NCBI GenBank assembly: GCA_013398955.1
Contig: VWPU01014915.1
Span: 62,001 to 126,000 of the forward strand
Direction: 5' to 3'
Source of the DNA: Callaeas wilsoni
Taxonomy: Eukaryota > Chordata > Aves > Passeriformes > Callaeidae
DNA length: 64,000 nucleotides
Shown here: positions 1 to 11,880 of the stretch, piece after piece
Position numbering within the stretch: the stretch's first letter is position 1
Layout of the letters: each line of letters begins with the position of its first letter
The notes under the pieces: generated by a model
Told to the model about the DNA's origin: nothing
The model's input: the letters and a program-made list of their open reading frames with translations, nothing else
Database searches by the model: none
Program-made: the position numbers and the translations under genes

Positions 1-3000
1 AACTTGAAAGATCAACCCAGTACAAGGAAAATCAACTCTTCCTATCCTGAAAGACAGCTGACAACCCTACCCAGCCTCATCACTTGTCTCACTGGGTAAG
101 TGGAGATTATTAATGTCTTCCCTACTGACATGCTGAAGTCTCAGCAAGCTACTGTCTTTACCAAAAATACCTATTATGTTCACTTGAGTTATTTAAATCC
201 TGCTTGTAGTGTCTCTTTGCTAACGTCAGAAGACCCATAACTAAAATGACCTGTGAGGGTGGACCAAAAAGGATTACGAATTCCCCTCAATATGTGTTCT
301 GTTGGGAAACAGTGAGAGAGGGAGAAGGATGTGGGCAAATTTATTACATGCTTTGAAGCCTGGCCTGGGAAACTGGTATAAATAAAACTCTAGAAGCTGA
401 CTGTAAAACGTCCTGCTGCTGCATATTTTTGGTTTTCATGCAGATTCCCCTTCTACACTGACTGGATGATAGGGAAAGAACTCGCTGCTTTGATACCACA
501 TTTGTTCAATTTTGTATGTGAGCCTTTTTGTTATCTTTTCTTCCAGGCCTTTTTCATTTTTGTTCGTTTGTTCACAAATAGCCTTTAACTCTCTCTGAAC
601 AAAGTAAGTATTCCATGCTTTCCTCTCACTCCCCTCCCTTCTGCCATGTAATCAAACATACTTTGTGTGGCTTTGTTCATAGCAGGGTTTCAAAAAATTA
701 TTCAAAATTGGTGATAGTTTTAAGAGGCCTTGAATACACTCCACATTTAGTTTCCTTTGTCTGTGTGAAGTCTTTTACAAGTACTATCACTTCCTTTTAT
801 CGTTTCATTAGAAATATACTCAGTACAATATAAAATTTTCTCCATTAACAATAATGCAAGATTTTTTTTTCTCCTTAATTTCAATATTGTAGATTATAAT
901 TTATATTCTTTTTGGTTGAACATCTCAATTATTTAATTTTTAGTTATTTTTTAAAATGAGAATATTAATTTTATTAGATTTCTTGGTTTACTCTACAGTT
1001 AAGACCAGCAGGACAATTATCTTTTTAAGTTCAGTAGTTTTCATGTAGTACTAATAAATAATCACAAAGCCATGTGCTTTAAAAACATCACATTTTATAA
1101 AAAACAATAAGTATAGCAAGTAAGTCACATCTAGCAGTAATTTTAAATTTTCTTTTCCTAGTCTCTGAATGAATGAATTTATAATGTGCCACGTGTGGAA
1201 ATTCGGTTTTGTTCTTTCAGCAGATGTTTGAAAACTACTACATTACTAATTGTCCCTGTCAAATTGCTATTATAATCGATTCCCTCGGACTTTATCATTT
1301 CAGATGTTTTATACCTGTTTATTTTGGTCTTCCTATAACATAGTTAACATTATAAACTTTGACTCTTTTTAAAAAAAATTGAATACAAGACTCCAATTAC
1401 ATCAAATAGCATAAGAAAATTTTCAATGGAATAATAATAATGATTCTGCTCCATGCCAATTGATAAAATCCAGGTTTCTCAAAACAGTACTTCAGAAAAA
1501 ATGTGCTTTAATAGCAAAAATAAAGGCTAAGTTGTAAGTGCATACGTTTCCTTTGTGGCTTTCACGTGTCATGTGTCATTAAGAGCATGGTCAGTCCAGA
1601 CAACACAAAAAAATCTTTTGTTTAGCAGGAGGGATTTTTAATGTTAATCAAAGAAAAACCCTGAACTACAAAAAGAAAGTCTACAATTTACGTGCATTAC
1701 AAATTTCTCATTTGTTTATAATCTTTCCAGGTGTAACTGATAGAAAGAACCCAACATCCCATTCTCATGGTATGAGAATCTTTTTTAGGGGCTTATTCAC
1801 AGACTTAAGCCATTGCTGTTTCATTTTTCTAGCATGAATGTGCTTGGAGAGTTCAATGAGAAGGCATCACACTGGGGACCATAGCAAAGCTGAGGTGGAA
1901 GCCAAATCCCCTGGTGTCAGGAGGTCCTTTGTGAAGAGCTAGGTTTCCTTTGCATTACGGTATTTATGCTGCAGCTTTAGAGATTTTTTTTTAAAATATG
2001 TTTACTTTAAGTTCTGCTTCAAAGCTATGACCTACCTTCCATCCAGCTCCTAAATACAAATGATGGCATATTTCTTATAACTATGCTTCTTTAAGTAAAT
2101 TTTATTTTCATTGCTTGTGCCTGCAGATCCATTATTAGCTACAAATTTTAGTAGTTGGTTTTTTGTTTTTTTTCCTTCTCAAAATGCTTTAATAATTAGA
2201 TTGTCAAAACACAAAAAAATATGCTACCGGCAGCTTGAAATCTATCACCTGAAAATTTGGAATTTGCACATGTGGGCATTTTGGAAACTGTAATAACTTT
2301 TCTATAGATTAAGTGCTGATAGAAGTGAAACACAAAGGAGACCTAACCATGGATGAAAGGAATTTGTTAAAAGCAAACATAATTGCTAATTTCATTAAGC
2401 AATTATTTTAAAAGTTCACAAGAACAAAAAGAACAATTTACCTAAATTTTTATTTTAGATGAAGAGTAGCAAATGGAGCAATTCACAGGAAAACAGGACA
2501 GGAGAAAATACGACTCCAGACCGTATTTTTTCAGATTAGAAATAACTTTACAAAGAACATATGCAAGACCACAGCTAGTCAAAAGAAAAATTATGTTCTA
2601 AATGACCCACATGAAGAATGGCTACATTGTTCTTCCATTTTGCCTCAAGATCTTATTTTCCATATTTATGTCAATACTTAGCTATCCACATTTTGTTTTG
2701 CTTTTTTTGTAGAACGAATCAAAGGGTGCAAACTTTGTTAGGTCTGAATAGAACTAACTGAAACTAACTAGTGCACCATAAGGCGACTGGCCTGAACAGC
2801 TGAAAAAACTCCTAATTTTCAATAATATATTTCAGGTCACAATAATAAAACGTGTTTGTTTATCTCTTATCTTTCTCTTCTTCCCATCCCCCGATGAGAA
2901 GTACCTGCAGCGCAAAAAATGGCAGATGCCTTGGAAGTCATCATCAGAACTCTGCCTTTTGGATACATTTGTTGAGGCAAATATCATAGCCTTCCCAAAG

Positions 3001-3117
3001 ATTTTTTTTAGCCTCCTGGTGAAAGTGTTGGTTTCTACTTTCCCTACAGCTGCCTATCAGTGTATTTTGTTATCTTGACTAGGAAAGAAGTAAAACAGAA
3101 CTTGATGATGGCTGGTT

Positions 3118-3163
3118 CATTTCTTCTCTTTTCGTTTCTCTTCTCTTTCCTCTTTTCTTCTCT
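3118..3163. repeat. Polypyrimidine tract
   Basis: A stretch of about 46 bases is made almost wholly of C and T on the plus strand, built from TTCTC/TTTCC-like units with only one or two purines. It is low-complexity sequence. The homopurine/homopyrimidine strand bias could permit triplex structure, but no function can be assigned from sequence. Confidence 0.7.
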
Positions 3164-3229
3164 GGTGAGAAAGAACATATACTGAGAAGTTTAAAAATTT
3201 TACAACTATTTGAAGTAGCATCCTCTATT

Positions 3230-3274
3230 AAAAAAAAAACAAAAAACAACCAAACCACAAACTAAACAAAAAAG
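3230..3274. repeat. A/C-rich low-complexity tract
   Basis: A run of A with interspersed CAAA, CCAAA and CAACC units and essentially no G or T. Similar tracts occur at about 3771-3796, 14073-14099, 26297-26334, 35395-35426 and 49072-49106. They look like degenerate simple repeats or decayed poly(A) tracts; I see no transposon body attached to this one. Confidence 0.65.
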
Positions 3275-4469
3275 ACTTAATGTTTTTACTGCTCTTAAAC
3301 TACAGTGTTTTCAATGCTTACAGCTAATATGGAAAACTCATTCTGTTGGATAATACTGATTTAACGAGTCATGCATTTCAGTAAATGTTAACATGCAAAG
3401 CAATTTGAACACTGAAGGGTGTGCACATGGGTAAATGATGACTTGTCAAGGCGCTCAGGAGCTGTCTTTACCCTTATCATATTTGTCCAACCAGTCTGTT
3501 TCTGCTGTATAATTTAATTGATCTTGCCTACAACATCTTTTACAGCCCTGTAAATATATATTTTTTTTTAAATAGTAAGTAATTCACAGATAAGTCTAGA
3601 TAGAAACATGTTTTTTGGATGCAAATAAAAAAGCAAACTTGGTCATTTTGGTCTTATCTGAAATCTTAAGGAAAACTAGTGAGTGTATTGATTACAAATA
3701 GTAAAACTTCATTTATGATTTAAGACAATGCCCTCAAAAATTCAATAAGCAAATAGGATAAAAAATAAGTAAAAAAGAAACAAAACAAAACAAAAATCTA
3801 ATTAATCAAACTACACCTTTTAGGAAATAATGGTGAAGTAATGAGGTATATGCTAGGCTGTAATTACTAAGAGTATGTATTTTTTACTCATGCAAACATT
3901 TTTTGATCTTCCAAAGGGCATCATTTAAATCCTCCTCAATTACTGAGTAGATGATTGACTCTTTTAATACAGAAGTTTTTCATATTTTAACAAGCAGAAA
4001 CAAACAAAAGACAGCATTATACAGAACTTCTAAGAAGTTTGGCCATATTTCTGATACTATGCATTAGTTTCAAAGCTATCATTTTATGCTTCAAAGGAGG
4101 ATGCATCCATTTAAAAAATTCATATATTTAAAATTCATAGATTTTATTGCTGTGATGAGAAGGACAAATGTTGCTATAGAGCAAATAAAAAGAGGGAGAT
4201 CCTCTAGGTGTCTGTTGGAATTGGTAAAATCCAAGTAGGACAGGACAGAATATTTGCATGTACTGACATTGTTTGATTTCAGTGGGATAGTCAAGTAATT
4301 TATGGTCTATTTTGTGATATATTTTGACTGCTAATTACAAGTTAAAATATCCTCAAATGCAGCCACATGCAGTATAGGAAAAAATATTTTCCTATCCTTT
4401 GTGACTTCCCAAAATTCTGATTTTTTCCTCTTACACAGATGAACAAAGCCAAAGATTTTAAAAGTATGG

Positions 4470-4540
4470 TGGAGGGTTTTCTGGGGTTTTTTTGATGATG
4501 GGGTTTTTTTGTTTGGTTGGTTGGGTTTTTTCTTGTTTTG
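4470..4540. repeat. G/T-rich low-complexity tract
   Basis: About 70 bases of G and T only, apart from a few A and C. It contains several GGGG/GGG runs alternating with T runs and GGTTGGTTGGG units. It has the composition of the complement of the A/C-rich tracts elsewhere in the window. Four G runs of three or more are present, so G-quadruplex formation is conceivable, but the spacers are long and T-rich. Confidence 0.65.
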
Positions 4541-7500
4541 TTAACAATTCAATTTCCTAAAAGCACAAGAATACAAGGCAGAGAGTACATATCACTTCAC
4601 AACTGCTAGCTGACAAAAGACTCTTCTACTCAAAATATTGCAGAGCAGTAGAAAATTAAGTATTATGAATGTGTTGGTACAAGTCTTGAATAACTGGAAA
4701 AATTGTGGAGAAACAAAAGGGGAGATGACAAAAAGTAACTGAGTCTTCTTCATTATTTATATGTTTTCTGTGGCTTTTATGAAAACAATAACTGTTGACC
4801 TGACCAATCAATTATTTTCCTTCATATCTTGTTGTGGAAATTATAACAATTTAGATTTTTTACTATGGTTTGATTATGGTGTTCTTACATAAAATTGAAT
4901 ATCTATCATGACCCCAAAAAGTTTTAGGAAGTTTGGACACGTAGATTTTGAAGATCTCAATTTCAGTATTTACAGAGGATAACACAAATTAGTTTTCCAC
5001 CTAAAGGAGGAAAACTCTGTCTACACTCTCTAGAGTATTTGTTTGCTGTGGGCAGTTTTCTTACTGCAAAATTCATTTCCATAGTTGTTTTAGAGAATAA
5101 GATGAAATAAAAGAAAAAAATTTGAAAAGCACTGTGAAAGTTCTTATCTATAAAACACATCTGAAGAAGTTCCTAAAATGTGAAGGAGATTCAGCAAGAG
5201 GATATATATTCTTCTACTTTGTTTATTTTCTATTTCCTTGAAAATGTGTTTCGGGATGGATGGTCTTTTCTTTCCTTTACCTCAAGTATTTTCACAGTCT
5301 TCAATGAAGCAGATCTTTCTGCTATTGCAGTTGAGTTACAGTGACTCATTCCTCCTCTGTTTGGAATGCAGGATATGATACCAAATTGATATTTTTTGAA
5401 AAATACAACTTATTAAAGACAATTTCCAGGTAATTGAAATATCTCTGAGTGCAACTTTCATGTTATTTTTTAGTCTTTTTGTTTCATAGGCCTTTTTTGG
5501 AGGTATTTCCCTTTCTTTTCCTTTTTAACTTTTTTTTTTTCCCTTCAGTTGCAGGTGGGTAAAGACCAAGAATAACCATAAACACAGTTCAGCAGCTGGT
5601 AGAAACAGGTTCAGAGCAACACTGAGACTGTAGGTAGGTGGGTGTTAATCAATAGACCACATCTAGAGGGTTGAGTCTGGTATTACTTGCGTGAAGTCGA
5701 CCCTTGTGTTTCCATGAAACCTGACATTCTGACTCCAAGGGTGCTGAGAGAACTTCATGTCCTTAAAAAAGGAAAGAAGTTAAAAATGAAAAAGCCTGTT
5801 GAAAGAAACCTTAATCTACATAGACGTAAAGATAATTTTATTTCCTTTCCACTATTCTGTTTTGTCCAGAAGCATAGGGCAGATTCTGTGCTGTGAGTGA
5901 AGTGCAAGAGAAACCTTCAGCCTGAATTTCAGAACTCCATCAAAGATGAAAGTGATGTCAAAATATGGGCAATTTTGAAGAATCCTATTTGTTTCCACAA
6001 AATGAAATAGATTTATTGTTGGTTACTGTTATTTTTCTATTTATCTCAGGTACATCTACCATTAAAGGAAATTACAAAGATAGAGAAAGGCAGCACTGGT
6101 CTCAGGAGAGACATGCAGTGTGGGTACAGTATAATACAACATACCGTTATTTAAGTACTCTGAGAAGCCTGAGGAGCTGGGAGCCCAGAGAAAACAACAG
6201 CCGAGAACAGCTCGTCTCCCTTCATTGCTGACAACTGCCACCCAAAACTAGCTCAGGTACCTCTTTGCTGAGCAAACAGAGATACTCCATTGCATAACAT
6301 TAGCCTTTCATTCCTCATTCATCTAGGTAGCATAAATGTAAGCTGCCATGCATTCATACAGTAAATATAAATATAAAATAATTTGCAAATAATTTATCTA
6401 TATGTTGGCATTTCCATGCCTAATTCTCTGCAAACTCTGATTACTAATAACTAATTTATTGATTCCAGCGGTACATGTTACTGTAGAATGGCAGTCTGTT
6501 ATTGGTCGATGTGGCAATTATTTGAAAAATATTAAATTTTCAAATATGAAAATATAAAATGTATTAATATGAAATTAATATGTTTCTCATGGCAGTAGGG
6601 CAAACTTATTACCAACAGAGGTCTACAGGGGAACAGATATAGAGCAAAAAGTGGATAGTCTCTCTAAGAAATCTTAGCATGTATTTTACAGCCTGAATGG
6701 AGACCATTTACTGCTTATATAATCAAACCCCTTTTTTTGAAAAAATCGTGATGCCATGGGAATCTAAGTAGTTATAGCAGGAAAAAAGGGTATTTAATAA
6801 ATGAAATTCCATTGAAACACAGAGCCATCATGTATATTCGGTAAGCATTCCAAAATTAAACTGATAAATGTAACTTTTATTCAATATTATATTCTCTAGA
6901 TTTAATTAAAAGTTAAATGTGAACTTTAGAGTCTGAGTGAGTGAAAGAACCATGCAAATTGACTTTGAGAATTTGATAAATGTGTGCTGTACAGCTACCT
7001 GTTAGTCTCGTAAATCTAATTATGGCAGAAGAGGAGATAGTCTGAATTTTTTGAGAACACATCTTCGCTTGATAGAGTGGCACTCACTCCTTCTCTCCTT
7101 TCTCCACATACTTTCTACTCTGTCACATAGCAGGGAAATAATTTTAAAACTGAAAAATTTATAGCTCAGAACAACATTCACGGAACACAACATTGCTGCA
7201 TTAATGCGTGGTTAACCTTTGATATGTAGTCATAAAACAGAAAGCTGATATTATAGAGGATTATGCTTGGGGCTGATTAAACTCAATGGCAAACATTCTC
7301 TTGGTCTTGAAGAATCAAGGTTTTGACTGGTGAATTCTATCTGGCATTTTAAGGCCATTATAGAAATTTATAAAGTCAGAAACCTTGGCTCTCTCTTAGC
7401 ATAAATCCAAAATTTTGGGGGTGTAAAGTATAAACAAGTCTATTTGAAAATCCTTGCATATAAAACCATTTCAGACTCAAAAGGATGTTGCAGCTTCAAA

Positions 7501-8539
7501 ATGGCAACAGTGACCCATATATACCAAATGTCTCTTTTTCAGTTACGAAATTCTGTAAGGGTAAAATTGCAATCCATTCTAAACGTTCTGTGGCATATGC
7601 CAACGCGCCAAGGCAAATTGTAAATTCTAGTCTCTGAAAAGCAAAAGTAAGATAGAATTTACTTTAATAATGAGGCACTAGTGCGGCAGAAACACTGTTT
7701 ATATTTTGAATCCACTTGGAATACCAGCAGACTCTGAAAAATATTCCGTAATTCCATTCCAGCTAGTGCAGCCGCATATGTCCTTTTAGGTCTTCAGTCT
7801 TTCACCATTAACACCAGCACCATGTGTTGGCAGGAAATATGATATCTATTTGACATGTCAGAGGAGGAAGATGTAAAAGCAGTTTGCTAATGCTAACCTT
7901 TCCCCCCCATCAACTGCTACACTTTTCTGGACAGGACATAGTGGAACAACAACCGGCCTGCTCTGTCACCTGTCCATCAGCTGATGGTCTTTTGATTTCA
8001 AACTTTGTCATTTGTTTGTAAATTCTTGCAAAATCTTAAAAAAGTTGCATTTTTGGAATGCAGCTGGGAAGAAGAATAGAAGTTACAGTACATTTACAAG
8101 GAAGAGATTGGGGATCAGCAATCTCAACAGTTTTGTTCTACAAAATTGACTGATTCAGACCAGACATGACTGAAATAAAGTGCATTTTGCACATGATTAA
8201 TGTGTTTTAATGTCAGTTTGTGGTTTTAATGATGGTGCAGAGAGAGGCCAAATTAAAGATCACTTCCATCAGCTAGTAATGCCAAACAGCCACCAAAGAA
8301 AGGGAAGGGCTTAACATCAAAAATAAAAAGCTATTTATTAGCAACTGCAGTTCAGGTATTGACTTCTTGTACAACAATTTCATCTGTGGAAAAGAAAAGC
8401 CTCAGTCTTATGAAAAAGAAAACTTCCATTTGTCCAAAAAGTAGGACTTGGTATCTTTTTATTTGCTTAGGGGAAAATCAGACCAGATCTAACAGCCTCA
8501 GAGAGACGAGGCTTCTGCAGCTCCCTGTAGCCAGGTTCA

Positions 8540-9230
8540 AAAGGTAGCAAGGCTGAGCTCATTCCCAGAATATGCATGTGGAGGCTTGTAGAGCATAGGT
8601 ATAAAACCACAGGTGTACAGGTCTGGCCACACATACCAACACAACAAACTGACAGAGCAGTCTCTTGAGCAAGATGACGTGAATGGCCTTATCCTGCTCC
8701 CCTCTCTGCTGAGCAGGATGCAGATCTGCTACTGAGAGTATGTATGTGTGCATGTGTACAGAGTGGGTCGGCCACAGCTGGACCAGTTGGACACCCAGTC
8801 TGCCCAGCTGCTGGCACCTGGACACGCTCTAGCTGCTGGCACAAATGCTCTCACACACACAGCGAACGTGAGCTCCCCTGGCCCCCAACAACCACCCCAC
8901 ATCCCATCCCTGTGGTCTCACTCTTAGAGATCCACTCGTCCCCAGGCTCCCAGACCACCACACTGACTTGGTGGCTCCCCTGGTTTGATCTTTGCTGGCA
9001 CTCACACGTTCAATTTACACACTTGCTCTAGTGGTTGCCACCATGGACATCTGTGTCCCTGTGACCCGAGGTCCCACTGCAGTTTCTGGCATCGCCATCC
9101 ACCCGCCGGGCCCTTGGCAGCTGCTGCCACCACAGACACACAGGCTCTCCAGCCTGTGGTCTGGCTGCAATCACATCCCCCTGCACACACACACGAGAGA
9201 CCCTCACCCAGGAAAAGAGTAAGAGGGAAT
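8540..9230. other. GC-rich block with CpGs, possibly an old LTR
   Basis: Composition changes abruptly here from AT-rich to GC-rich, with about a dozen CpG dinucleotides in the 8740-9230 part. A 12-base word (AGCTGCTGGCAC) occurs twice, at 8806-8817 and 8831-8842, and short CA runs occur near 8860 and 9185. Overlapping ORFs of 76-115 codons on both strands come from the low stop-codon frequency in GC-rich DNA; none looks like a known protein. The block size and sharp edges resemble a solo LTR, and a TATA-like TATAAAA lies near 8600, but I cannot match it to a family or find TG...CA ends with target duplications. A CpG-rich regulatory island is the alternative. Confidence 0.35.
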
Positions 9231-11044
9231 GTTATAGGAATAACAGGACTTTTCAAAGCAGCACATTTAAGTAAGCAGTTTTCATGCTTTCAAGTTACCA
9301 ATCACTACTCTCCAGTACTCGTTTCAAAATGAATACTTATATGCTCAAAATGAACACTCAAAATATCAAAACGAACTGGGCAGAACTACAAGTCTAAGTT
9401 TAAGTTATATTCTACTTGGAACATATAAAATGTCAACATTTCGGATCTAGTACTTTCCCCAAATGTTCAGAATTCTGAGAAAAAAAAAATCCTGAGGAAT
9501 TTAACTGCCATTTACAAAAGTTTAAGCAGAGTTTTGAACCATATTTATTCCCAGAAGTCTGTACTTGGTTTTCTCCTAACAGTCTTCTGTAGAAGAAATG
9601 TCTAGTATGCTCATATTCTCAATTGAATAGTGTTAATTAGTTTGAGGACCAAGTCTGATGAAACAGATTCTGTATTTTATAAACAAGGAAAAATTTAATT
9701 TTAAATTGCAAATTAAAAACAAAACAAAAAAGAGATAGAATTTATCGCATGAAACATATTGAGATGTCAGTTTCCCTCTGGACCAACAACTGGAAACCAA
9801 GTGAGATACTTCAGAACATCTACATTTAGGATTGTGACCCAAGCCTTTAGGTTTTGTGTGGAAACCTCATTTTATGTGATCTCAATTTTCCTTTACATGG
9901 ATACTTTTGAAATCACTGGAGTATTAGTGCATTCATTCCTGCTTCTCAGGTGAGGTTTGAATCAGTGCTGTATTGCCCCAGCTGCTCTGTGATTTGTACT
10001 GGAATTATTTTGAAGCTGAGTACATATCCACATAGACTTCTGACAGGAAAGGACTGCAGTGCTGCTATACCCAAACCCAAGTGAAAAAAATTACATCTAT
10101 TTTGAAATCATCAGTTTGGAAATAGAAGAGGTACTGGGAGAGAATGTTTTCTTTCTTCTGCTATATGACAGTTGCAAAAAGACAGGATTTAGGAGAGAAG
10201 AAACTGAGTAGAGTGAATCCTTCATTCAAATCCTGAATATGAAATTTCCTTGTCCATTCTCTTGGGCCTATTCTCTTCTCTCCCTATACACACTGTGATA
10301 ATTCACCTCTTTTCTCCAAAATTAAAATGGTGTCTCCAGTCCTTACAATTTTGCTGTGAGTGTAAAATCCATTAATGTTAAAGGGATAAAGATGGTAGTG
10401 TTTACAAAGAGGAAAATGTCTGCTGAAAAGTATACTCGAACACTGTGATATGTTTATGCCAATAAAATAAGGATGATTATTAATGCTGGCCATGACTAAA
10501 GCAAAATCTATTAAAATTAACTGATTATTCATGAAAATACTTTTATATTTTTATGCTCAGCTCTAATATTGAGAACCTCATTAGAACAAATATTTAAACT
10601 CGAAGGAAAATGCCAGATTGGTTGGATAAAATCCACTCTTGGTAAATCAGGATTTATTTTAATAGCTACAGTCAAATAGATGATTTCCTTAACGCACCCT
10701 TCATCTTACATTTTATCAAACCTAAGGTGTTTATAGTTCCTTTCCTATAGCTCCTTTTGTACATTTTATTCCTCTCCTTTTGCAAATTGCAAATTGCAGA
10801 AGAGAAATTGCAAATTCAAATTTTGCTTTTCTTCAGCCATTAAGTACAAAAACTGTTGATAGATTTAATAGGAGTCCATGCTACTGATCTCAGTTTCATC
10901 TGCCAATTATTCAGTATCTCTGATAAAGATTACTCAATCTTCCTGACTCCAACAGACATCTGAGTTTTATTTCACCTTAGCTATTGTAATTTGCATTTCT
11001 ATATAGGCATTCCCATTAGCCATCCTGCCTTCGCCACAGTGTTA
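9231..11044. other. Gene-free AT-rich interval
   Basis: No gene or transposon is recognised. A short tandem arrangement of the word GCAAATT occurs at about 10779-10818. ORFs here are under 85 codons and are not protein-like. The part just before 11045 may belong to the adjoining antisense CR1 relic but is too decayed to align by eye. Confidence 0.55.
10779..10818. repeat. Short direct repeats of GCAAATT
   Basis: The word TTGCAAATT recurs three to four times within 40 bases, partly in tandem and partly interrupted by AGAAGAGAAA. It is a minor local duplication with no assignable role. Confidence 0.6.
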
Positions 11045-11240
11045 TAGAGTCCTCTTTATTGAAAACTGAGATGAAGCATTCAATTTTTGAGCCAGATCCA
11101 TATTATCTTTAGGACAATACCCACTTTTAACACATTGCTACTTCACTTTTCTCCCTATTTACTAGAAAACCTTTCTCACTTGTTGTAATTGCCTTTGCAA
11201 GGTTTATTTCTGCCTGACTTTCAACAATTCTGAATTTATG
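11045..11240 (-). mobile_element. Ancient CR1 LINE relic, ORF2 segment before the RT domain
   Basis: Read on the minus strand, 11087-11052 translates as KIECFISVFNKE. This matches the conserved CR1 ORF2 wording that precedes the reverse-transcriptase domain (a FF-SVF-NK block). Just upstream on the minus strand (around 11200-11130), remnants of the NNKKGF...KRK-like stretch are visible with several stop codons. The plus strand accordingly reads like the antisense of CR1. The copy is highly diverged and frameshifted, so it is long dead and probably much older than the 3'-end copy at 11659-11880, although both point the same way. Exact limits are uncertain and the relic may extend in both directions. 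Confidence 0.6.
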
Positions 11241-11658
11241 AATAAGAATTAAGTGAGGTCCACCCTTTCAACAGTCTTTTCCACCTACTTAGATGTAGTC
11301 CTGCCATTTATTTATCAACAGTAACTTTTCTGTTATAAATCTAGTTGACAATGACTCTTTTTACTCAGTAACCCTAATTTTCCACTGCATCTTGTTTATT
11401 AACCTCTCAATACCACATACTCCCTCTTATAACACAAACAGCAGAAACTTACAGATCATAATTAACAGAGGCCATCTACAAAATAGCACTGGAGTCACAT
11501 GTACCTGGCTGTTGTGAACTGCGAACTTCTCTATAGAATCAGCATTATTTTCTACACAGACGTGTTCTGCTGCAGCCTTTCTCCACTATCTCATTTTGGC
11601 TACATCTTGGATGTGCCCAGTCACTGCTTAGTTTTGTTTTGCAGAATAAAATGTAAGT

Positions 11659-11880
11659 AGAATCATAGAATCATTACGTTTGGAAAGGAACTTTAAGATC
11701 ATTGAGTCCAACTTTAAACTAGCACCACCATGTTCACCACTAAATCGTGTCCTCAAGTGCTAATGCCCATATATTTAAACACTTCTGGGGACTGAGACTC
11801 TGCCACTTCCCTCGGCAAAATGTTAGTCTAATCTAAATCTCCCCTGGAAAAACTTAGGGCCATTTCCTTTTGTCCCATCA
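11659..11880 (-). mobile_element. CR1 LINE 3' end, internally deleted
   Basis: The plus strand begins with AATCATAGAATCAT, the reverse complement of the CR1 terminal octamer repeat. The usual antisense 3'-UTR wording follows: tGGAAAGGAaCTTtAAGATCAT, then the AGTCCAAC, CACTAAatCgTGTC and CACTTCC-CGG segments, ending with CCATTTCCTTTTGTCCCATC. The element therefore lies on the minus strand with its 3' terminus near 11659. About 50-60 bases expected between CTCGGCAAAA and TAATCTAAATCTCCCCTGG are missing, so it carries an internal deletion. It is 5'-truncated, as nearly all CR1 copies are. Confidence 0.88.

Larger units (their letters stand above)
1..8535. other. Gene-free AT-rich interval
   Basis: No coding gene, RNA gene or transposon is recognisable in this interval. 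Open reading frames are short (under 90 codons), have no protein-like composition I recognise and no convincing splice context. The sequence is AT-rich, with scattered homopolymer A or T runs and three longer low-complexity tracts listed separately (about 3118-3163, 3230-3274 and 4470-4540). It could be intergenic or intronic; nothing here decides between them. Old, unrecognisable repeats may well be present. Confidence 0.6.

Noticed and set aside
361..400. TATAAATAAA near 376 as a promoter
   Set aside because: AT-rich matches of this kind are common throughout the window and no transcript structure follows.
8559..9332. Five overlapping ORFs of 76-115 codons on both strands
   Set aside because: They overlap each other in different frames within a GC-rich island, as expected from low stop density, and none resembles a protein.
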